64,000 nucleotides of DNA, from contig NZ_JALBUT010000006.1 in assembly GCF_033971905.1 (NCBI RefSeq), forward strand, positions 62,001 through 126,000. Reading direction: 5' to 3'. Origin of the DNA: Intestinicryptomonas porci. Lineage in GTDB: Bacteria; Verrucomicrobiota; Verrucomicrobiia; Opitutales; Intestinicryptomonadaceae. The position numbers were made by a program, and so were the translations under genes. A model generated the notes under the pieces. The model saw only the letters and a list, made by a program, of their open reading frames with translations. It made no database searches and was not told where the DNA came from. Positions 17,691-26,039 of this stretch are shown here, piece by piece (the first letter of the stretch is position 1; each line of letters opens with the position of its first letter).

Positions 17691-19325
17691 ATGCAAATGT
17701 TAAACCAATTATTAGAACTTCTCACAGACTCGGGGCTGTTTTATACGGACTGGAAGATGATTGTGATGTGGGTTGTGGTTGGAGTTTTGTTCTATCTGGC
17801 GGTAAAACACCAGTTTGAACCACTGCTCCTCATTCCAATCGCATTTGGCGCATTGCTTGCAAACTTGCCGACTTTCGGCGTTGTTAACAAGCCGGCAGGT
17901 CCCATCTTGTCTCCCGAAACAGGCATCGTGGAATACATCTTCACATCGGAGCAGGAAAACCTTTCCACTTCGAGAGTGATAAAAGACCAGTACGATACCC
18001 TGTGGCGCATTTTCTCCGACGAAAAAGTAAGGGAAAACACTGCCGAGGCGAAAAATGCAAAGTTTGCGGAATTTGAAACAAAAGTAAAAGAATATCTCGC
18101 AAAAATCGAAAGGGAAACCGCTCCCAAAGTAAAGGAAGAAGGCAAGGTGGACTTGTCCTACAAGGGTACGGGAACGCCGAAACTTTTGGCAATCGTGCGC
18201 CCCGACAAGCCCATGGAAGGCGAACGCGAATGGATGAACAAATCATGCCAAGTCGAATTCCAAGGCAGAAAGCTCACAATTATGCCAAACGACAAGCTCA
18301 TTTGGCTTAACGCGGGCGGAACTGTCGATAAGATAAACTTCAAGGAAGGCGACAAAGTTGCAAAGAACCAAACAATAATCGAGCTTACAAACACCCACGC
18401 GGGCGGCTTGTACCACTACATCTCGATGGGCGTTCTTCTTGAGCTCTTCCCGCCGATAATCTTCTTGGGCGTCGGCGCTCTCACGGACTTCGGCCCGCTT
18501 ATCGCAAACCCGAAAAAACTTCTTTTGGGCGGCGCGGCGCAATTCGGCGTTTTGGCAACCTTGTCATGTGCAATCGCAATAGGCTTTTCAGCCCCCGAAG
18601 CCGCCTCTATCGGCATTATCGGAGGCGCGGACGGTCCGACTTCGATTTTCACGTCGAACAAACTCGCCCCGCATTTGATGGCTCCGATTGCCGTTGCGGC
18701 ATATTCCTACATGGCTCTTGTTCCCGTTATTCAGCCCCCTATCATGAGGGCTTTGACAACGGAAACAGAACGTAAAATCAAGATGACGAGTTTGCGCAAG
18801 GTAAGCAAGCTTGAAAAGCTCATATTCTGCGTGTTCGTCACAATTTTCGTAATCATGCTCGTTCCCGACTGCTCGGCTTTGATAGGTATGCTCATGTTCG
18901 GCAACTTCATCAAAGAATCCGGCGTTTGCGAAAGACTAAGCAAGTGCGCCCAAAACGAACTCATAAACATCGTAACGATATTCTTGGGCTCTTCCGTAGG
19001 TCTTACAATGACGGCAGACCGCTTCTTGAACTCAAAAACGCTGTTCATTCTCGGACTGGGCGTTGTCGCATTCGCGATTTCGACAGCGGCAGGCATACTG
19101 ATGGCGAAAACAATGAACTTGTTCTTAAAAGACAAGATAAATCCGCTAATCGGCTCTGCGGGCGTATCGGCAGTTCCTATGGCGGCACGCGTTTCGCACG
19201 TCGAAGGACAGAAGGCAGACCCAAGCAACTTCCTCCTGATGCACGCAATGGGACCAAACGTCGCGGGCGTCATCGGAACAGCGGTTGTCGCGGGCTACTT
19301 CATCTCGACCTTGAAAGGGCTGTAA
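17691..19325 (+). CDS. mmdB: Na+-translocating decarboxylase beta subunit with large insertion
   Basis: The membrane subunit that decarboxylates carboxybiotin and exports Na+. It has 544 residues, against roughly 375-435 usual for the family. The canonical core is intact: FPPIIFLGVGALTDFGPLIANP, AASIGIIGGADGPTSIF, APIAVAAYSYMALVPVIQPP and the C-terminal GVSAVPMAARVSHVEGQK. Between the first helices (to about residue 65) and the core (from about 240) lies a hydrophilic ~170-residue insert. Its end (GTVDKINFKEGDKV, about 208-225) looks like half a lipoyl/biotinyl hairpin but has no MKM lysine. ATG 17697 is an alternative start. Confidence 0.93.
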   Translation: MQMLNQLLELLTDSGLFYTDWKMIVMWVVVGVLFYLAVKHQFEPLLLIPIAFGALLANLPTFGVVNKPAGPILSPETGIVEYIFTSEQENLSTSRVIKDQYDTLWRIFSDEKVRENTAEAKNAKFAEFETKVKEYLAKIERETAPKVKEEGKVDLSYKGTGTPKLLAIVRPDKPMEGEREWMNKSCQVEFQGRKLTIMPNDKLIWLNAGGTVDKINFKEGDKVAKNQTIIELTNTHAGGLYHYISMGVLLELFPPIIFLGVGALTDFGPLIANPKKLLLGGAAQFGVLATLSCAIAIGFSAPEAASIGIIGGADGPTSIFTSNKLAPHLMAPIAVAAYSYMALVPVIQPPIMRALTTETERKIKMTSLRKVSKLEKLIFCVFVTIFVIMLVPDCSALIGMLMFGNFIKESGVCERLSKCAQNELINIVTIFLGSSVGLTMTADRFLNSKTLFILGLGVVAFAISTAAGILMAKTMNLFLKDKINPLIGSAGVSAVPMAARVSHVEGQKADPSNFLLMHAMGPNVAGVIGTAVVAGYFISTLKGL

Positions 19326-19348
19326 TACAAAATTTCACAAAACCAAAA

Positions 19349-19376
19349 GGGACGCTCAAACGGCGTCCCTTTTTTT
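19349..19376 (+). terminator. Terminator of the methylmalonyl-CoA decarboxylase operon
   Basis: GGGACGC (19349-19355) pairs with GCGTCCC (19363-19369), followed by seven T. Confidence 0.88.
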
Positions 19377-19403
19377 GTTGTTTAAAATTTTCGCAAAAAA
19401 CAA

Positions 19404-20162
19404 TTATAAAATCTCATAGTTTCCGCTTCCGACAAATTTCAAATAATTAAAATCCCTTAGAATTTGCAGTTGTTGTCTTATTTTTGCTTTTATGTTTTTA
19501 TTTAAAGGATGTCTTTCGCGCAAAAAATTTTCAAATGAATAAATGTCATTTAATGAAAAGTTTTTCATATTCAATTTTTCAAGACATTTTAAAATATCCA
19601 TAAGCCATTTTTTCTTAGCGCATGCGATTTCTCCCAAAAATGACATTTTGTTGAAACTTCCGATAATTTGGCTTTTGTTTTACAATTCTCCGTTTCTCAC
19701 AACAAAAAGCTTTCCGCTCTTCGGAATTCCCCGTAGCGGATGTTGCACCCAATCCACCCCGTTCTGCACGCGTCTTCCCTCAAAGAAGATCTTTTTATTA
19801 TTATATTTTCTGTAATATAAAATTTCAGAATAACAATCAAATTGCGAACTTCAAAAAATTTGCCGTATTCCAACAGCATAATATTCGGGGCAAGCCCCTT
19901 TCGAATATTTTCCATCATCGCGCAATAACTGCCGTCAACAATAGTCCTTGAAAATCCGCCCATCTTGCTTTTAAGCTCAAAAACACTTCCGCATTCAGGG
20001 CAACAAAAATCCCTGTTTGGTATATTGTCCTTAAATTTGGAAAAAGAACTTCCGCACTTTGTGCAAAAACAAAACCTACCGACCCACTTCGCTCATTACT
20101 CTTATTTTCTGCGAATTTGAATGGTAATTCTCCGCAAGCGATGTGTTAAATTTTAAAATCAT
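19404..20162 (-). pseudogene. Decayed DpnI-like (Dam-replacing family) restriction endonuclease
   Basis: Reading the minus strand across frames reconstructs a DpnI-like protein. It starts at ATG 20162 (MILKFNTSLAENYHSNSQK), then shifts frame near 20080 into WVGRFCFCTKCG and FCCPECGSVFELKSK, the two zinc CxxC pairs. It continues through the catalytic-region equivalent (FSRTIVDGSYCAMM, KFFEVRNL, TGWIGCNI), shifts frame near 19735 (PKSGKLFVVRNGEL) and again near 19692. It ends in the winged-helix domain (IKAKIRQQLQILRD, stop at 19404). DpnI cleaves methylated GATC. At least three frameshifts make an active product unlikely. No methylase gene lies nearby. Confidence 0.85.
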
Positions 20163-20359
20163 AAAACCATTTTTTCGGGTTTAATGAAAATGTTTTTTTG
20201 GTCTTTTTCAAAGAAAATCGAAATGGAAAGAAAAATGGAATCAATCGTTTGAGCAAAGCCTTCTTTGCGAAAAAATTGATTTTTTCTGCGTTTTTTAATT
20301 GAGAAAAAAAAAGTTAGGTATTGAATTATTCGTAATTTTCTCAAAAACACAAAACAGCT

Positions 20360-21841
20360 ATGGCTTACAAAACAATGACAGCGGAAGAGGCGGCAAGCCT
20401 CATCAAAAACGGCGACAACATTGCTTTCAGCGGTTTCACCCCTGCGGGTGCGGCAAAGGCAATCCCAACAGCTATCGCAGAAAGAGCAAAATCAGAACAT
20501 GCGGCAGGCAGGGAATTTAAGATAAAGGCAATCACGGGCGCATCCGGCGGCCCTTCTTTGGACGGCGTATTGGCTCAGGCAGACGCACTCGAATACCGCG
20601 CCCCCTATCAGTCGAATGCCGACATGCGAAAGGGCATCAATGCAGGTTCTATAAACTTTACAGACATGCACCTTTCGATGACCCCGCAGTACATGAACTA
20701 CGGCTTTTTGGGCAAGTTCGACTGGGCGATTGTCGAAGCCGCGGAAGTTTCCGAAAACGGCGAAATCCTGCTTACTACTTCCGTAGGCATTTCTCCGACG
20801 GGATTGAAGCTCGCCGATAAAATAATCATCGAGCTTAATGAATACCATTCGCCGAAGCTGCGCGGAATGCACGATATTTACGAAACGGCAAACCCGCCCT
20901 ACCGCCGCGAAATTCCGATTTACACCTGCTCCGACCGTTGCGGCACGGAAACGGTAAAAGTCGATCCGTCAAAAATTGTCGGCATTGTACTCACAAACCG
21001 CCCCGACGAAGTCGGCGGATTTAAAGAAGCCGATGCAATCACGACAAAAGTAGGCGAAAACGTATCGAATTTCCTTGCCGCTGAAATGAAGGCGGGCAGA
21101 ATTCCCGCGGAATTTCTGCCAATTCAAAGCGGCGTGGGCAACATCGCAAACGCTGTCTTGGGCGCAATGGGTTCAAATCCCGACATTCCGCAGTTTTCAA
21201 TGTTCAGCGAAGTCTTGCAGGACTCCGTAATCGACATGCTTGAAAACGGGCACATGAAATTTGCGAGCGCGACATCGCTTACGGTTACCTCGCCCAAGCT
21301 CAAAGAAATTTACGACAACATCAAATTCTTCCACGATAAAATCGTTCTCCGCCCGCAGGAAATCTCAAATAATCCTGAATTGGTGCGCAGACTCGGCATT
21401 ATTTCAATCAACACCGCGATTGAAGTGGACTTGTTCGGCAACGTAAATTCCTCGCACATCATGGGCAAAAACTTGATGAACGGCATCGGCGGCTCGGGAG
21501 ACTTCACAAGAAGCGCGTACATCTCGATTTTCACGACTCCCGCGGTTGCAAAAGGCGGCTTGATTTCCGCTTTTGTTCCGCTTGTTTCGCACGCCGACCA
21601 CAGCGAACACTCCGTAAACGTTGTTGTCTCGGAATACGGCGTCGCCGACTTGCGCTGCAAAACCCCGATGCAGAGAGCTGAGCTTATCATAAACAACTGC
21701 GCCGCTCCCGAATACCGCGACTTGCTCCGCGCGTACATGGCAAGCGTCGCCAAAGGGCACACTCCGCAGACGCTCTCAAAGGCGTATGCAATGCACGAAG
21801 CTTTCGTAAAAGAAGGCGATATGCATAAAGCTGTTTTCTAA
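20360..21841 (+). CDS. Acetyl-/propionyl-CoA:succinate CoA-transferase
   Basis: A 493-residue class I CoA-transferase of the Cat1/AarC/ScpC type. It swaps CoA between succinate and acetyl- or propionyl-CoA. The catalytic Glu is probably Glu284 in MFSEVLQDS, matching AarC's YTEVIQD. The glycine-rich oxyanion/CoA loop is GIGGSGDFTRSAY, and SGVGNIANAVLGAMG precedes the catalytic Glu. Its location just after the methylmalonyl-CoA decarboxylase operon supports a propionate-forming role: propionyl-CoA plus succinate gives propionate plus succinyl-CoA. The next gene starts 6 nt after its stop. Confidence 0.92.
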   Translation: MAYKTMTAEEAASLIKNGDNIAFSGFTPAGAAKAIPTAIAERAKSEHAAGREFKIKAITGASGGPSLDGVLAQADALEYRAPYQSNADMRKGINAGSINFTDMHLSMTPQYMNYGFLGKFDWAIVEAAEVSENGEILLTTSVGISPTGLKLADKIIIELNEYHSPKLRGMHDIYETANPPYRREIPIYTCSDRCGTETVKVDPSKIVGIVLTNRPDEVGGFKEADAITTKVGENVSNFLAAEMKAGRIPAEFLPIQSGVGNIANAVLGAMGSNPDIPQFSMFSEVLQDSVIDMLENGHMKFASATSLTVTSPKLKEIYDNIKFFHDKIVLRPQEISNNPELVRRLGIISINTAIEVDLFGNVNSSHIMGKNLMNGIGGSGDFTRSAYISIFTTPAVAKGGLISAFVPLVSHADHSEHSVNVVVSEYGVADLRCKTPMQRAELIINNCAAPEYRDLLRAYMASVAKGHTPQTLSKAYAMHEAFVKEGDMHKAVF

Positions 21842-21847
21842 CAAATA

Positions 21848-22831
21848 ATGTTTAAGAAACTGATTTTTGCTATAACGGTTTTTGCATTGGCGCAAATTTG
21901 CGCCAATGCAGAGCCCTTGCCTGCAAAGAATATTGTATTTCTGGCAAACAACCATGAAAGCATGGTTCAAAACGCCATTTCAAACGGAGCGCGCGAAGCC
22001 TTTAAAGATTTGGGGGCGCGCTACAACACGGAATTTGCCATAAAAAACATAACTCCCCTCACGGCGGATTCCACGGGAATAGAAAACCAAGCCGACATTC
22101 TTTCAAGCGCATTGCAGTCATCGGAAAACATCGGCGCAATAGTAATTCCAAATCTTTCCAAAAATGAAAAGCTTTCCGAGGCAATAAATGCTCTTGCCGA
22201 AAAGGAAAAGCCCGTCGCGCTAATTTCCACCGACATTCCGGAAAGCAAGCGAATTTTCTTTGTTGAAAGCGACACCAGCGCAATCGTTAAAACAATATTA
22301 GACGAAATAAATCCGCATTTAAGGGAAAATAATTTTAAGCTTTTGGTTATTTATTCGGGGAAGGAAGATATTTTTAACGCGCCAGAGCCAAAACCGTCGA
22401 TGGTTTCACAAAAAGCCCTGCTCGACGCGTTTAAAGGCAAGCCATACGTCCAATACGCCTCGTCTGTTTACTTTTCCGAATTTGCAAAGAAATTTCAGCA
22501 GGAAATTGAAGATTTGGACAACTACGGCATCATATTTTTGAGCGCCTCTCCCCTTATAAATTCAGTGCCGATAAAGCGCGATTCCGACAGGGACTTCATA
22601 ATTGTGATGTCTCTTCGCCCGCATCTTGGTCAATACCTGCGCAACAAGGAAATTTCAATGTGCATAGGCGGGGACTACTTCGGCTACGGATATTTGTCCG
22701 CCATCGCCGTTGCTGAAAAGTATTTTGAAGACAAAAATCCGCCGAAAGACAAGCGGATTTTAGCCCCGATAAAATACAAGGTTTACCAAACGTCCGATTT
22801 TGACAAAAATTGGAATGCGCTTTTCAAATAA
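21848..22831 (+). CDS. Periplasmic sugar-binding-like protein (type 1 fold)
   Basis: A 327-residue protein with a signal peptide (MFKKLIFAITVFALAQICANA). The mature part has the LacI/ribose-binding-like bilobal pattern: NIVFLANNHESMVQNAISNGAREAF at the start, IGAIVIPNLSKNEKLSEAINAL, KPVALISTDIP, and a C-terminal region with GYGYLSAIAVAEKYFE. No ABC permease or ATPase gene lies beside it, so it may act as a stand-alone sensor or serve a remote transporter. It is 6 nt from the CoA-transferase stop, implying co-transcription. Confidence 0.75.
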   Translation: MFKKLIFAITVFALAQICANAEPLPAKNIVFLANNHESMVQNAISNGAREAFKDLGARYNTEFAIKNITPLTADSTGIENQADILSSALQSSENIGAIVIPNLSKNEKLSEAINALAEKEKPVALISTDIPESKRIFFVESDTSAIVKTILDEINPHLRENNFKLLVIYSGKEDIFNAPEPKPSMVSQKALLDAFKGKPYVQYASSVYFSEFAKKFQQEIEDLDNYGIIFLSASPLINSVPIKRDSDRDFIIVMSLRPHLGQYLRNKEISMCIGGDYFGYGYLSAIAVAEKYFEDKNPPKDKRILAPIKYKVYQTSDFDKNWNALFK

Positions 22832-22909
22832 AAATACGCAAAAAAATGTATTGCTTTTTGAAACGCCCCTGTCATACTTTTAAGCTTTAACAATTTAACA
22901 AGATATATT

Positions 22910-23080
22910 ATGCCAAGAGAAACAGTAATTTTAGAATGCACAGAAGCACGCAAAGAAGGCAAGTCTCCTTCCCGCTATCTAACTTCACGCAATCCGCGCA
23001 AACAGCTTGAAAAGGTTGAAAAAATGAAGTACAACCCCTCGCTCAAGCGCCGCACATTGCACCGCGAAATCAAAAAGTAA
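22910..23080 (+). CDS. rpmG: 50S ribosomal protein L33
   Basis: A 56-residue basic protein read directly from the sequence (MPRETVILECTEARKEGKSP, ending TLHREIKK). The L33 signature RYLTSRNPRKQLEKVEKMKYNP is followed by SLKRRTLHRE. Only one Cys is present, so it is the zinc-independent type. A weak promoter (TTGCTT, 16 nt, CATACT) lies near 22853. It is followed by a long inverted repeat that contains a terminator-like hairpin. Confidence 0.95.
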   Translation: MPRETVILECTEARKEGKSPSRYLTSRNPRKQLEKVEKMKYNPSLKRRTLHREIKK

Positions 23081-23093
23081 GCGACATGGGGAT

Positions 23094-23248
23094 GTTGGCA
23101 GCATAAAGCTCTGAAATGGGGCAATCTGCTCCGCGAAAAAAGGGAAAGGCTCAGTCGAGTATGTTTTAATACACTCCGTTCGCCTTTCCCTTTTTTGTGC
23201 TCGCATCTCGCCCAATTTGAGAGCTTTCTGTGCGCCAACTGCCAACAA
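23094..23248. repeat. Nested inverted repeat 1, terminator-like core
   Basis: The outer arms GTTGGCAG (23094-23101) and CTGCCAAC (23241-23248) are exact complements. Inside, 23105-23121 (AAAGCTCTGAAATGGGG) imperfectly matches the complement of 23211-23229. The core is a 15-bp stem, AAAAAAGGGAAAGGC (23136-23150) with 23182-23196, ending in six T; this probably terminates rpmG. Its loop, 23155-23178, contains a smaller palindrome (CGAGTATGTT and ATACACTCC) that recurs inverted in the second repeat. Confidence 0.8.
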
Positions 23249-23275
23249 TATAAACATGGAGACGCGCGAGGTTAA

Positions 23276-23397
23276 AAAAACGTTTTAACAAGGCAGGTGA
23301 GGACAGCAAAAAAGCCTGCACGGGAGTGTATTGAACATACTCGACCACGCAGGCTTTTTTGATCCCGGAACTATGCGAAGTTAAAACGTTTTTTTCC
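23276..23397. repeat. Nested inverted repeat 2, same apical module inverted
   Basis: Three nested levels. The outer 16-bp arms AAAAAAACGTTTTAAC (23276-23291) and GTTAAAACGTTTTTTT (23382-23397) are exact complements. The middle 12-bp stem is AAAAAAGCCTGC (23310-23321) with 23351-23362. The apex at 23323-23346 is nearly the exact reverse complement of the apex in repeat 1. The middle stem with A6/T6 flanks could terminate transcription on either strand. No gene lies inside. Confidence 0.8.
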
Positions 23398-23441
23398 TGC
23401 CCGCGCTTTCGACAGTTTTTTATACAGAATTAAAAAACTAT

Positions 23442-23469
23442 TTGACATGTAAAAACTTTCCGCTAGGAT
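23442..23469 (+). promoter_or_regulatory. Promoter of the first PEP-CTERM gene
   Basis: TTGACA (23442-23447), a 16-nt spacer and TAGGAT (23464-23469), 28 nt upstream of the ATG. Confidence 0.6.
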
Positions 23470-23496
23470 TTCCGCAAATTTAAAAAAATATCAGCC

Positions 23497-24792
23497 ATGA
23501 AAAAGCTATCCTATCTCATTATATCCTCGGTAATTGCATCTCCGCTTGCGTTTGCGGCGAGCTGGGAATACGACCCTGTCGATACAAGCGCGAACACAAA
23601 AGAAGAGCTTAAGCTGCAGTTTGTAAACTACTCCATAGACACTACCGGCGGCGTATTGACTGTCACGGGTAATATGCAAAACTACGGCAACGGGTCGAGC
23701 ATTTCTATAACAGGCGCAAACAATTTGGTTGTTGGCGGCAAAATGGAAACCATCTATGGCAGAACAACGCTTGACAATGCAAATTTGAATGTTACAGGCG
23801 ACATCAATACAATGTACGCTCCTGGCGAAATTTTCGTTACGGGAACATCGTCGCAAAACGGCTCGGGCAAATGGATTTTCCAATCGGGCGGCAAGCTTAC
23901 TTTGGACGAAAACGCAACTTTAAACGCCGGCAACAGGCTTGAAATGCACTTTACGGCGTCCGTAAATATGGGCGCAAACTCTACGCTCAACGTGTCCGCG
24001 TTCCAAGCCTTGTACGAAAAAGAAACAGGCTTTTCGTTCACAATGGGCGACGGCGCAAAAATCAACGCAAGCGGCCAAACCATTAAGGTAAAGAATTTTA
24101 CGCTCGGCAACAACAACACAATCAACGCGAACTTAAATATCTTAAATACGTTTGAAGTCGGCCAGAGCACGACAATCAACGGCAACCTGCAAGCAACCGA
24201 CCTTATAATAAACAAGGGCGCGGCAATCAGCGGAAACATAAGCTACACAAATTCGCTTACCGTAAACAGCGGCGCATCTGTAAAGATTGCAGACTATTTC
24301 CACCAGAAGAATACCATAACTCTCAATAACGCCGGCACAAAGGCGATTTCTACGGGCGTGGATTATTGGTTTGACGCCGATTCGACTTTAAACATTCATC
24401 TTGGAAACAACTCTCTTGCGGCGGTAAACGACCGTTTCAAAGCCCTTGTTTTTACGCTCTATGGGAAAGCGGGCGAGGGACAGACGGGCGAAGGCGCAAA
24501 AATCAATGTATATCTGAGCGATTTTGTCTTGGGCGAAGATTTTGTTGACGGCGAACAATATAAAATCGCGCTGATTTGCTCTCAACACGCGAACATTTCG
24601 GGTTGGGAAAGCATATTTAATTTGGTTGACGACTCCGCAGTTGCGGACTTTGTCGAAGGAAGCCTTGTCCATGAAAACAACACATGGTGGGTAACGGTTC
24701 AAGGCGTGTCTATTCCGGAACCTTCTACTTACGCCGCAATTTTCGGCGCGCTCGCCATCGCATTCGCGGCGTACCGCAGGCACAAACGCTAA
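23497..24792 (+). CDS. PEP-CTERM surface protein, 431 aa
   Basis: A secreted protein with a signal peptide (MKKLSYLIISSVIASPLAFA) and a long repetitive region rich in Asn, Gly, Thr and Ser (for example TGDINTMY, LNVSAF, NNNTINANLNILNTF) that predicts a right-handed beta-helix like autotransporter passengers. The C-terminus is a sorting signal: IPEPSTYAAIFGAL, a hydrophobic helix and YRRHKR. In known systems an exosortase recognises this tail and cleaves the protein at the cell envelope. No exosortase gene is in the window. Function unknown, probably surface or exopolysaccharide-associated. Confidence 0.85.
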   Translation: MKKLSYLIISSVIASPLAFAASWEYDPVDTSANTKEELKLQFVNYSIDTTGGVLTVTGNMQNYGNGSSISITGANNLVVGGKMETIYGRTTLDNANLNVTGDINTMYAPGEIFVTGTSSQNGSGKWIFQSGGKLTLDENATLNAGNRLEMHFTASVNMGANSTLNVSAFQALYEKETGFSFTMGDGAKINASGQTIKVKNFTLGNNNTINANLNILNTFEVGQSTTINGNLQATDLIINKGAAISGNISYTNSLTVNSGASVKIADYFHQKNTITLNNAGTKAISTGVDYWFDADSTLNIHLGNNSLAAVNDRFKALVFTLYGKAGEGQTGEGAKINVYLSDFVLGEDFVDGEQYKIALICSQHANISGWESIFNLVDDSAVADFVEGSLVHENNTWWVTVQGVSIPEPSTYAAIFGALAIAFAAYRRHKR

Positions 24793-24813
24793 AAGCCATA
24801 AAGTTTAAAATTT

Positions 24814-24842
24814 GGCGCGGAATTCATTTTCGCGCCTTTTTT
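24814..24842 (+). terminator. Terminator after the first PEP-CTERM gene
   Basis: GGCGCG (24814-24819) pairs with CGCGCC (24831-24836), followed by six T. Confidence 0.8.
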
Positions 24843-24902
24843 ATTTTTACACAAGTGTTGACGAAAAAATTTTTTTTGCTAAAAATAACACATTTAAAAA
24901 TT

Positions 24903-25955
24903 ATGAAAGGGCAAAGCCAAGATTCTCTGCGCAGCAAATATGTTATCGCCTGTATTTGGGATTTCGACAAGACGCTGATACCAAGCTATATGCAGCGTCC
25001 GATTTTTGAAGAATACGGAATAGACGAAAACCTGTTTTGGACGGAAGTCAATATGCTTCCGGAGCTATACGCAAAAAAAGGCATAAGGGTCTCGCCCGAA
25101 ACCGTTTACCTAAACCACCTGCTAAGCTTTGTGAAATCAGGGCTTATGCGCGGGCTTGGCAACGCAAAACTCCGCGAGCTCGGCGGAAAAATAGAGTTTT
25201 GCGACGGAATACTCGATTTTTTGGACGAACTTCGCGCAATCCCTCTTTCAGAGGAAAAATACCGCAAGCTCGACATAAAGCTTGAGCACTACATAATAAG
25301 CACAGGCATTGCCGAAATGATAAGGGGCAGCAAAGTCGCAAAAAAAGTTGACGGTATTTTTGCCTGCGAATTTATCGAAGAGCCGTTCCCGCCGAATTTC
25401 ACAAAACAGCCCGAATTCGACTTAAATTCGCTCTCAAACCAAATAAACCAAATCGGCGCGATTGTCGATAACACCATAAAAACCCGTTTTATTTTTGAAA
25501 TCAACAAGGGCGTCAACATAAATTCAAGCATAGACGTAAACGCGCAAATGTCGCCCCAAGACAGGCGAATTCCAATAAAAAATATGATTTACATTGCGGA
25601 CGGCCCGAGCGATGTCCCCGTTTTTTCAGTCGTAAGAAACGGCGGCGGAAAGACTTTCGCGGTGTACGGTCCAGAAAGCGAAGAGGAATTCGAGCAAAAC
25701 GATATGCTTTTGCAGTCGGGCAGAATAGACTCTTACGGTCCGGCCGACTATACTAAAAAAAGCCCTACACACACATGGCTTAAAATGCACGTTAGAAAAC
25801 TCTGCGAACGCATTGTATCGGAAAACGAAAGCATGATTTTAAACCGCGTGGGAGGAGTTCCCAAACACATCAGAAAACGCGACAAAATCCACCTGCCCAC
25901 TTTCACGGACTCTTCGAAAACAGAAGACGAAAATATGCCCCTCGACTTGAAATAG
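24903..25955 (+). CDS. HAD-family phosphatase-like protein
   Basis: A 350-residue cytoplasmic haloacid-dehalogenase superfamily protein. Motif I is IWDFDKTLIP, with nucleophile Asp20 and acid/base Asp22. Motif III/IV is YIADGPSDVPVFSVV. The middle contains a cap-like region with HYIISTGIAEMIRGS (motif II Ser/Thr-type). The start is the ATG at 24903; an in-frame extension upstream overlaps the previous gene's 3' end and terminator and is rejected. The substrate is unknown. Confidence 0.8.
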   Translation: MKGQSQDSLRSKYVIACIWDFDKTLIPSYMQRPIFEEYGIDENLFWTEVNMLPELYAKKGIRVSPETVYLNHLLSFVKSGLMRGLGNAKLRELGGKIEFCDGILDFLDELRAIPLSEEKYRKLDIKLEHYIISTGIAEMIRGSKVAKKVDGIFACEFIEEPFPPNFTKQPEFDLNSLSNQINQIGAIVDNTIKTRFIFEINKGVNINSSIDVNAQMSPQDRRIPIKNMIYIADGPSDVPVFSVVRNGGGKTFAVYGPESEEEFEQNDMLLQSGRIDSYGPADYTKKSPTHTWLKMHVRKLCERIVSENESMILNRVGGVPKHIRKRDKIHLPTFTDSSKTEDENMPLDLK

Positions 25956-25994
25956 ACGATTTTTTAAAGCCCTATATTTCAATCATTTAACTAC

Positions 25995-26021
25995 AAAAAA
26001 AAAAAAAAAAAAAAAAAAAAA
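25995..26021 (+). repeat. Homopolymer of 27 A upstream of prfA
   Basis: An uninterrupted run of 27 A followed by ATAATAATAA, ending about 10 nt before the prfA start codon region. It occupies the place expected for the ribosome-binding site and leader of prfA. Confidence 0.95.
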
Positions 26022-26039
26022 TAATAATAAATCAGCAAT

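Noticed and set aside
24684..24902. N-terminal extension of the HAD protein
   Set aside because: It overlaps the end of the PEP-CTERM gene and its terminator; the ATG at 24903 precedes the conserved motif.
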